This document shows, piece after piece, positions 6,011-11,065 of a stretch of DNA of 11,065 nucleotides (the first letter of the stretch is position 1; the number at the start of each line of letters is the position of its first letter). This stretch comes from an uncultured Muribaculaceae bacterium (GTDB lineage: Bacteria > Bacteroidota > Bacteroidia > Bacteroidales > Muribaculaceae): the NCBI GenBank assembly GCA_905209725.1, contig CAJLTZ010000081.1, positions 1-11,065 of the forward strand. The letters are read 5' to 3'. The translations under genes and the position numbers were made by a program. The notes beneath the pieces are model-generated. The model was given only the letters and a program-made list of their open reading frames with translations. It was not told where the DNA came from and did not search any database.

Positions 6011-6619
6011 ATGAGCAAGACAGCAGAGATGGCCAACGAGGTGTTCGACCGCAGCGTGGCCGATTATCATAAGAGCGACAATGTGGACACTCCCGTATGC
6101 AATCCCTACGACGAGGGCACATTCGAGGCAATCCTTTACGGTAAAAACTGGGTAGACGCCGTTCAGTGGCACCTTGAGGACATCATCCGCGACCCGGAGA
6201 TCGACCCCCTTGAGGCCCTTGCGCTAAAGCGCCGCATCGACCGCTCCAACCAGGTGCGCACCGACATGGTGGAGGATATCGACACCTGGATGCGCGACGT
6301 CTACAAGGATGTGGTTCCGGCCGCCGACGCCACCATCAACACCGAGTCGCCCGCCTGGGCCCTCGACCGCCTCTCGATCCTGGCGCTGAAGATCTGGCAC
6401 ATGCGCGAGCAGGCCGAACGCACCGACACCGACGATGCCCACCGCAACCGCTGCGCCGCCAAACTCGACGTGCTCCTCGAGCAGCGCCGCGACCTCACCC
6501 AAGCCATCGACCAGCTCCTCGACGACATCGCCGCCGGCAGAAAATATATGAAGGTCTACAGGCAGATGAAACTCTACAACGACCCTGCCACCAACCCCGT
6601 GCTCTATGCCAAGAAATAA
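6011..6619 (+). CDS. DUF4254 family protein
   Basis: A soluble, largely helical protein of 202 residues with no signal peptide or membrane segment. It matches the DUF4254 family of Bacteroidota in length and in several conserved blocks: DYHKSDNVDTPVCNPY near the N-terminus, then KNWVDAVQWHLEDIIRDPEI, LKRRIDRSNQVRTDMVEDID, NTESPAWALDRLSILALKI, and the tail GRKYMKVYRQMKLYNDP..NPVLY. The biochemical function is unknown. In this order it is usually found directly before a family 9 glycosyltransferase, as here, so a link to lipopolysaccharide or other envelope sugar assembly is inferred. The start ATG at 6011 is chosen because homology begins at MSKTAEMANEVFDRS, it follows a promoter at 5906-5936, and the 104 codons upstream in this frame overlap the divergent gene. 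Its last 14 nt overlap the start of the next gene, so the two are translationally coupled. Confidence 0.85.
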   Translation: MSKTAEMANEVFDRSVADYHKSDNVDTPVCNPYDEGTFEAILYGKNWVDAVQWHLEDIIRDPEIDPLEALALKRRIDRSNQVRTDMVEDIDTWMRDVYKDVVPAADATINTESPAWALDRLSILALKIWHMREQAERTDTDDAHRNRCAAKLDVLLEQRRDLTQAIDQLLDDIAAGRKYMKVYRQMKLYNDPATNPVLYAKK

Positions 6620-7685
6620 GAAGCCTCGCCACGTCCTCGTGTCCCGGTTTTCGGCGCTCGGCGACGTGGCGATGACGCTCCCCTCAGTATATAACGCCTG
6701 CTACGCCAATCCCGACGTGCAGTTTCTTTTCCTCACGCGCCATCATCCGGCCCGGATGTTTATCCATCGCCCGGAAAACCTCACCATGGTGCCCGTGAAT
6801 TTCGACAACTACAAGGGAATAGCGGGTATCTTCCGTCTCGCCCGCGACCTGCGCAAGCGCTATGAGGTGGACCTTATGGTCGACCTCCACGACGTGCTCC
6901 GCACCAAGCTGCTCCGTTTCCTGCTCCGTTTCCACGGAGTAGAGAGCCATCATATCTTCAAGGACCGCCGTGCCAAGAAAAACCTTACGCGACGCAACAA
7001 CAAGCTCCTCGTGCAGCTCACCCCCACCCCGCAGCGCTACGACAACACGTTCCGCCGCGCCGGTATCCCCCTGGCCAACGACTTCCACTCTATCTATGGC
7101 TCCGGGAAAGGTCCTGTGGAGGTGTTCGCTTCCGTATCTGCTCCAAAGAAGAAGGGCGAATTCTGGCTGGCCGTGGCACCCTTCGCCAAGCACAAGGGAA
7201 AAATCTATCCCATGGAACTGATGGATAAGGTGATAGCGCACTTCAACGGCATGGAGCGCACGCGCATCTTCGTGTTCGGATTCGGTGAGGAGGAGGACCG
7301 GCAGATTGAACAGTTGGCCAACCGCTACAGCGCCGTGGTGAATATGGCCCATGCCGCGCTCGGACTCGACGCCGAACTCGCGCTCCTCTCTCATTGCGAC
7401 GTGATGCTCTCAATGGACTCGGCCAATATGCACCTGGCCTCGCTTGTGGGGCTGCGCACCGTGAGCATCTGGGGCGCCACGCATCCCTACACCGGCTTCC
7501 TCGGCTGGCAGCAGCACACCTCCGACGCCGTGCAATTAGATATGACATGTCGCCCCTGCAGCGTGTTCGGCGACAAGCCTTGCTTCAGAGGCGACTATCA
7601 TTGCCTGAGAGGAATCACTCCTCAGATGGTCATTTCCAGAATTATTGCTCCTCAGCAGCAGCAAACTGCATCAGATAAGCCTTGA
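6606..7685 (+). CDS. Family 9 glycosyltransferase, heptosyltransferase-like
   Basis: A cytoplasmic GT-B fold enzyme of 359 residues from glycosyltransferase family 9, which adds heptose or related sugars to lipopolysaccharide core or surface glycans. The N-terminal Rossmann half opens with HVLVSRFSALGDVAMTLPSV (9-28), the hallmark RxSALGD motif. The C-terminal half has the donor-binding block APFAKHKGKIYP (191-202) and MLSMDSANMHLASLVGLRTVSIWGATHP (267-294), matching the family's D(S/T)AxMHLAxxxG signature. Four cysteines near the end (315, 318, 326 and 333, in CRPCSVFGDKPCF and GDYHCL) may bind a metal or form a structural cluster. The exact sugar is unknown. The ATG at 6606 lies inside the end of the DUF4254 gene (14-nt overlap). 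The 3' end runs 44 nt into the 3' end of convergent prfB, and the final dozen residues (APQQQQTASDKP) are low-complexity and unlikely to be essential. Confidence 0.88.
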   Translation: MPRNKKPRHVLVSRFSALGDVAMTLPSVYNACYANPDVQFLFLTRHHPARMFIHRPENLTMVPVNFDNYKGIAGIFRLARDLRKRYEVDLMVDLHDVLRTKLLRFLLRFHGVESHHIFKDRRAKKNLTRRNNKLLVQLTPTPQRYDNTFRRAGIPLANDFHSIYGSGKGPVEVFASVSAPKKKGEFWLAVAPFAKHKGKIYPMELMDKVIAHFNGMERTRIFVFGFGEEEDRQIEQLANRYSAVVNMAHAALGLDAELALLSHCDVMLSMDSANMHLASLVGLRTVSIWGATHPYTGFLGWQQHTSDAVQLDMTCRPCSVFGDKPCFRGDYHCLRGITPQMVISRIIAPQQQQTASDKP

Positions 7686-8760
7686 TGAAGGCATCGATCT
7701 CGCCGTCCATCACTCCGTTCACATCAGAGGTCTGATACTGCGTGCGGTGATCCTTCACGCGGCGGTCGTCAAACACGTAGCTGCGTATCTGGCTTCCCCA
7801 TTCAATCTTCTTCTTTCCGGCCTCCACCTTGGCCTGCTCCTCCATGCGGTGCTGGAGCTCCTTGTCATAGAGAATGGAGCGCAGTTGACGCATCGCGTTC
7901 TCCTTATTCTTGGGCTGGTCGCGGGTTTCGGTGTTCTCGATGAGGATCTCCTCCTCCTCGCCGGTGTACGGGTCCTTGTACTGGTAGCGCAGGCGCACGC
8001 CCGACTCCACCTTGTTCACGTTCTGGCCGCCGGCGCCGCCGGAGCGGAAGGTATCCCAGGAGATGCGGGCCGTCTCCACATTAACCTCGATGGTGTCGTC
8101 GACAAGCGGGGTGACGAACACTGAGGCAAAAGAGGTCATGCGCTTTCCCTGGGCATTATATGGCGACACGCGCACGAGGCGGTGCACTCCGTTCTCACTC
8201 TTCAGGAATCCATAGGCATAGTCGCCCTCGATGTTGATGGTCACCGACTTGATGCCGGCCTCATCGCCATCGAGAAGTTGGGCGATGGAGGTCTTGTAGC
8301 CGTGGCGCTCTGCATAGCGGAGATAAAGGCGCATGAGCATCGAGGCCCAGTCCTGGCTCTCCGTGCCGCCGGCGCCGGAGTTGATCTTCAGCACCACGCC
8401 GAGTTTGTCCTCCTCGCGGCGGAGCATGTTGCGCAATTCCAGTTTCTCGAGTTCCTTCTCAAGGGCGGCATACTGCTCGTCGATCTCGCTCTCCTCCACA
8501 AGTCCCTCCTTCAGGAAATCGAGCGCGAGTTTCAGTTCCTCCACCTGCTTTTCGAGCGCCGTGTAGGAATCAATCCAGAAATGGAGGCCCTTGATTTTGC
8601 GCATCTGTGCCTCGGCCTTCTCGCGGTCGTCCCAGAAGTCGGCCACATGCGTGCGCAGTTCCTCCTCCTCTACTTCTATTTTCTTTGTGTCGATGTCAAG
8701 ATAACGTCGAAGAGCGGCGGTGCGCTCCTCGACGTCTTTTAGTTGGTCTATCGTGATCAT
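7642..8760 (-). CDS. prfB: Peptide chain release factor 2
   Basis: Class I release factor RF2 (372 residues), which ends translation at UGA and UAA. An N-terminal coiled-coil domain (1-110) leads into the core with SGAGGTESQDWASML (128-142), the RF2-type segment ending SENGVHRLVRVSPYNAQ, the catalytic GGQ (244-246) in FRSGGAGGQNVNKVESGVRL, and a C-terminal WGSQIRSYVFDDRRVKDHRT block. The stop-codon tripeptide is SPY (199-201) rather than the usual SPF of RF2. The programmed +1 frameshift of many prfB genes (CTT TGA C) is absent: codons 21-22 read CTT GAC in frame, so the gene is continuous. The start ATG (8758-8760) shares ATGA with the UGA stop of the upstream endonuclease gene, and no TAnnTTTG box is seen nearby, so it probably depends on the upstream promoter and translational coupling. 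The 3' end overlaps the convergent GT9 gene by 44 nt. Confidence 0.96.
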   Translation of the reverse strand: MITIDQLKDVEERTAALRRYLDIDTKKIEVEEEELRTHVADFWDDREKAEAQMRKIKGLHFWIDSYTALEKQVEELKLALDFLKEGLVEESEIDEQYAALEKELEKLELRNMLRREEDKLGVVLKINSGAGGTESQDWASMLMRLYLRYAERHGYKTSIAQLLDGDEAGIKSVTINIEGDYAYGFLKSENGVHRLVRVSPYNAQGKRMTSFASVFVTPLVDDTIEVNVETARISWDTFRSGGAGGQNVNKVESGVRLRYQYKDPYTGEEEEILIENTETRDQPKNKENAMRQLRSILYDKELQHRMEEQAKVEAGKKKIEWGSQIRSYVFDDRRVKDHRTQYQTSDVNGVMDGEIDAFIKAYLMQFAAAEEQ

Positions 8761-10262
8761 AAGATAATTTTGACTGCGTTTGTGCCAATCACGCGGATGT
8801 AGACTCCGTGCTCGGGATTGGCCACGGGCATTCCCTGAAGGTTATAGTAAACGGGTTGCTCGATTTCGATTTCCTCAGTGGGAAGCCATGCCCCTACGCT
8901 CTCATAGTCGGTGATGCCGACATTGTCGATGAGCACGCGCTTGCCTGCGGTCTGTTCGAAGCGGAGACGCACGTTGCCTTCCACATTTGCCGTCACCTTG
9001 TGCAGGGCATAATCAGTGGCGGTCACAGACACATCGCTCACCTTTTTCCAGTTGGCGCCCTTGTCGTTGGAGACGCTGATGGTGAAGGTGGCCTCGTCGT
9101 CGGTGGTGTAGGCATTATGCCAGCGGTGGGCATAGAAGGTGATTGTGCCTGCTCCGTTGGCCTTGTCGGTGATCATCTCAAGGAAACCGGTGCCGGTCTT
9201 GTTGGTACGTGCTGCCTGGGCTCCCTCGTAGGGATATGCCTGGTCGCTCTTGGTGGTGAAATAGCAGTCGGTGCTCCATGTGGCCACGCTGCCCACATAT
9301 TCTTTAGCGGAATAGCTTTCATAGCTGCCGGTGGGCTCGAAGGTCTCGAGGAATGTGCCGGGGAAGGGTTCTGGATCCGGCTCCGGATCCGGTTTCGGAT
9401 CGGGCTCGGGATCGGGCTCGGGATTCGGATTCGGATTGCCGCTGGCATACCATGGCTCGCTTTTCTTGCTGCCCCAGATGTGGAGGGCGAGCTCCGGATG
9501 GTCGATGAAGGGGTTGCGGTTGTGCTGATGCTTGTATACGGCATCGTTGCGGTCAATCTCCTTCTGCGACACCTTGTCGGCCTTGTCCCAGTCGAGGAAC
9601 ATTGTCACCGACCAGTCCTTGAATGCGGGATAGTCGTTGCCGGCGAGGCAGGGGGAGTTCCAGCCTGCAATCTTGGAGTTGTAGCAGGCGGCCATGTAGA
9701 AGTAAGTGCGCGCGAAATCACCCTTATATTGGTCATCCGGTTCGAACACCGTGCCGTTGTATCCGGGATAGGTGCATGACCCAAGACGCCCGAGACCCAC
9801 CACGCTGCCGTTTTTCTTCACCTCGCCATTGGTGCATTCGCCATAGGGGTAGTTGCTCCGCTGATTGTTGACATAGCCATCGGTAGGATAGATATGGAAG
9901 GCGTCGGAATTCATCGGCGAACCTTTGCTAAACCAGCTCTTGGGGAAAGAGTGCTCGCGGTTGAGGCCATCGCCCACGTTGCTATACTGTCTGTTGATGT
10001 AGTTGTGCCAGTTTTTGCCCCAGTCCTTGGTGGAATACATATCCCACACTGAGCCATCCTCCCGCACATCGGAGTCATCGTAGACATTCCAAAGGCCGTC
10101 GTAGCCTACGTTGGTATGCTTGGAAATCACATTTTCAAGAGCCTTGAGGAGCGCTTTGCCGCACTTGCCCTCGCAACTGTCGTAATATCCTGCCGGCTCG
10201 GCGGCATAGAGGCCGAGCGATGCCGTAAGCAGCGATAAAAGGGATATAAATTTGAGTTTCAT
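8757..10262 (-). CDS. Secreted endonuclease I with C-terminal beta module
   Basis: A secreted His-Me finger (beta-beta-alpha metal) nuclease, 501 residues. Residues 1-20 (MKLKFISLLSLLTASLGLYA) are a signal peptide with a likely cut after LYA. The nuclease domain (about 22-272) has the EndA/NucM motifs NREHSFPKSWF (101-111; catalytic H104, metal E103), DAFHIYPTDGYVNNQRSNYP (120-139; N132 a probable metal ligand) and GDFARTYFYMAACYN. A Pro/Asp/Glu linker (276-301) leads to a beta-sandwich-type domain (about 303-453). A final 35-residue tail, PVYYNLQGMPVANPEHGVYI, resembles tails added to many secreted Bacteroidales proteins, some exported by the type IX system. It probably degrades extracellular DNA or RNA for nutrients (inference). 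The start at 10262 is chosen for the signal peptide and because the upstream ATG at 10316 lies in the promoter's -33 box. Its UGA stop overlaps the prfB start. Confidence 0.9.
   Translation of the reverse strand: MKLKFISLLSLLTASLGLYAAEPAGYYDSCEGKCGKALLKALENVISKHTNVGYDGLWNVYDDSDVREDGSVWDMYSTKDWGKNWHNYINRQYSNVGDGLNREHSFPKSWFSKGSPMNSDAFHIYPTDGYVNNQRSNYPYGECTNGEVKKNGSVVGLGRLGSCTYPGYNGTVFEPDDQYKGDFARTYFYMAACYNSKIAGWNSPCLAGNDYPAFKDWSVTMFLDWDKADKVSQKEIDRNDAVYKHQHNRNPFIDHPELALHIWGSKKSEPWYASGNPNPNPEPDPEPDPKPDPEPDPEPFPGTFLETFEPTGSYESYSAKEYVGSVATWSTDCYFTTKSDQAYPYEGAQAARTNKTGTGFLEMITDKANGAGTITFYAHRWHNAYTTDDEATFTISVSNDKGANWKKVSDVSVTATDYALHKVTANVEGNVRLRFEQTAGKRVLIDNVGITDYESVGAWLPTEEIEIEQPVYYNLQGMPVANPEHGVYIRVIGTNAVKIIL
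9360..9437 (-). repeat. Repetitive Pro/Asp/Glu linker coding repeat
   Basis: Degenerate 6- and 12-bp repeats (on the plus strand, units such as GGATCC, GGCTCC and GGATCGGGCTCG) encode a proline-every-second-residue linker of 26 residues with alternating N, E, D and K. It joins the nuclease to the C-terminal module and should be extended and exposed. The repeats are close enough to allow slippage, so the length may vary between strains. Confidence 0.8.
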
Positions 10263-10285
10263 GTCTGAAGAATGATTGTAACGTG

Positions 10286-10317
10286 CAAATATACAAAATT
10301 TCCCCGACCCCTCCAAA
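10286..10317 (-). promoter_or_regulatory. Bacteroidota-type promoter for endonuclease-prfB
   Basis: Read on the minus strand, TTTG (10314-10317) and TATATTTG (10286-10293) are 20 nt apart, a perfect sigma-ABfr match. Transcription would start about 18 nt before the ATG at 10260-10262. This fixes the endonuclease start and is the only promoter I can see for prfB as well. Confidence 0.85.
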
Positions 10318-10322
10318 TAAGC

Positions 10323-10350
10323 AAAAAAAGAGGCCGCCCGGGGCAGCCTC
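10323..10350 (-). terminator. Intrinsic terminator of partial secreted-protein gene
   Basis: On the minus strand GAGGCTGCCC and GGGCGGCCTC (10330-10350) form a GC-rich stem with one wobble pair, followed by seven Ts (10323-10329). It lies 25 nt after the stop of the gene at 10375 and directly before the next promoter, so it separates the two minus-strand units. Confidence 0.9.
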
Positions 10351-10374
10351 CTTTCTTCTATTTTTCGTCAATGA

Positions 10375-11065
10375 TTACTTCACTACAAACTTCACAGTCT
10401 TGCCATTCTGCTTGCGCACGTAAACGCCGGGGGCAAGATTCTCGCTGTTAACACGGTAGCCGTTGATGCTGTAGATGGCGCCATCTACGTCCTCGGTTAC
10501 TATCGTGCTCACACCATCCTTCGGATCCCAGTAGTGTACCACTACGCGGCTCAACTCGATATAGTTGTTTTCGCCGGAGAATACCATGAAGTATTTCGTG
10601 CCGTCGCCTTCTACTTTGTCGAGACCCTTGAGTTCAATCCACTGTCCGAAGAGATAGTCCTTGTCTGCTGCGTTGGAACCGCCTACTGTCACGCGGGCGA
10701 TGTCGCCTGCATAGTCTGCCTTGCAGAGGTCGGAGTCTGTGGTGACAGGCTCGAACACTTCGTCGGAGAATGCAACATATACCGAGCCTGACTTGTTGCT
10801 GTCGATCTTTATGCTCTTGATCTGGCTCTCGCCCTTCTTGTCGTAGGCATTGAGATTGGTCAGATATGTGGCTGGATAGAAATCAAAGTTACCTCCATAT
10901 ACGCTATAGTCATCATTATGAACGTTCCAGTTGGTCATAAATTTACCGTTGTAGAGATATGTCACGCCGGTATTGGTGCTTTCATAGTTGCGGGCCTCGG
11001 CGGTATACGACTGCCATTCGGTGCCGTCTACGAAGCAGGAGGGCTCGATTGCGTCCATCCATGCC
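10375..11065 (-). CDS. Secreted or surface protein, N-terminus outside window
   Basis: The frame is open to the right edge (230 codons here; it continues ...AWMDAIEPSCF), so the ATG at 11056-11058 is internal and the true start lies beyond the window. No catalytic motif is recognised. The visible part is rich in Tyr, Asn, Asp, Ser and Thr, with beta-strand-like alternation (SIKIDSNKSGSVYVAFSD; KYFMVFSGENNYIELSRVVV), as in extracellular binding or beta-sandwich domains. It ends with GAIYSINGYRVNSENLAPGV and YVRKQNGKTVKFVVK, the short C-terminal tail with a YSINGYRV..LAPGVYV pattern seen on many Bacteroidales exported proteins and related to the end of the neighbouring endonuclease. Export is inferred from that tail and composition, not from a visible signal peptide. 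A terminator follows 25 nt after the stop. Confidence 0.65.
   Translation of the reverse strand, partial: AWMDAIEPSCFVDGTEWQSYTAEARNYESTNTGVTYLYNGKFMTNWNVHNDDYSVYGGNFDFYPATYLTNLNAYDKKGESQIKSIKIDSNKSGSVYVAFSDEVFEPVTTDSDLCKADYAGDIARVTVGGSNAADKDYLFGQWIELKGLDKVEGDGTKYFMVFSGENNYIELSRVVVHYWDPKDGVSTIVTEDVDGAIYSINGYRVNSENLAPGVYVRKQNGKTVKFVVK

Noticed and set aside
8808..9779. 323-codon plus-strand frame opposite the endonuclease gene
   Set aside because: Gly/Val/Ile-rich shadow including the complement of the linker repeat; the minus-strand frame has a signal peptide and nuclease motifs.
10263..10316. Endonuclease start at 10316
   Set aside because: It would put 18 residues before a clear signal peptide, and the ATG lies in the -33 promoter box.

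Overview
The window looks like the chromosome of a Bacteroidales bacterium, most likely Muribaculaceae or a close relative (inference). Three things point there. Four gene starts are preceded by the Bacteroidota -7 box TAnnTTTG, three of them with a TTTG -33 box at 19-20 nt spacing. The protein set is typical of the order: a DUF4254 protein beside a family 9 glycosyltransferase, a Uup-type ABC-F ATPase, an RF2 of Bacteroidota type, and secreted proteins with a short C-terminal beta tail. The housekeeping genes are rich in C-ending codons, whereas the mobile DNA and spacers are more AT-rich.

Layout. Positions 1-2209 are an insertion-sequence graveyard: the 5' part of an IS-type helix-turn-helix ORF running off the left edge (minus strand), a tandem 25-bp repeat, the orphan C-terminus of an IS4-type transposase, and a nearly intact IS3-family (IS150-like) element with orfA, orfB, a textbook A7 slippery site and a strong hairpin in front of orfA. 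Positions 2210-2495 are non-coding, with a tRNA-3'-end-like stretch and a 13-bp-arm hairpin.

The core section starts at a good promoter at 2496-2527. It holds an ABC-F ATPase (plus), a convergent polytopic membrane protein (minus), and a divergent plus-strand operon of DUF4254 protein and glycosyltransferase 9 whose reading frames overlap. The membrane protein (possible GT-C-type enzyme) and the GT9 are both plausible envelope-glycan functions around a shared divergent control region.

The right part is all minus strand. A secreted partial protein ends at a strong intrinsic terminator. Next come a promoter, a secreted endonuclease I with an added C-terminal module, and prfB (release factor 2). 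The endonuclease stop codon and the prfB start codon share an ATGA overlap, and the 3' end of prfB overlaps the 3' end of the GT9 gene by 44 bp.

I did not find an obviously new multi-gene system. The observations most worth following are the prfB arrangement (the usual +1 frameshift site is absent, yet the gene is coupled to an upstream UGA stop, the codon RF2 reads), the 44-bp convergent gene overlap, the IS3 element's hairpin and frameshift apparatus, and the possible attachment-site scar before the ABC-F gene.
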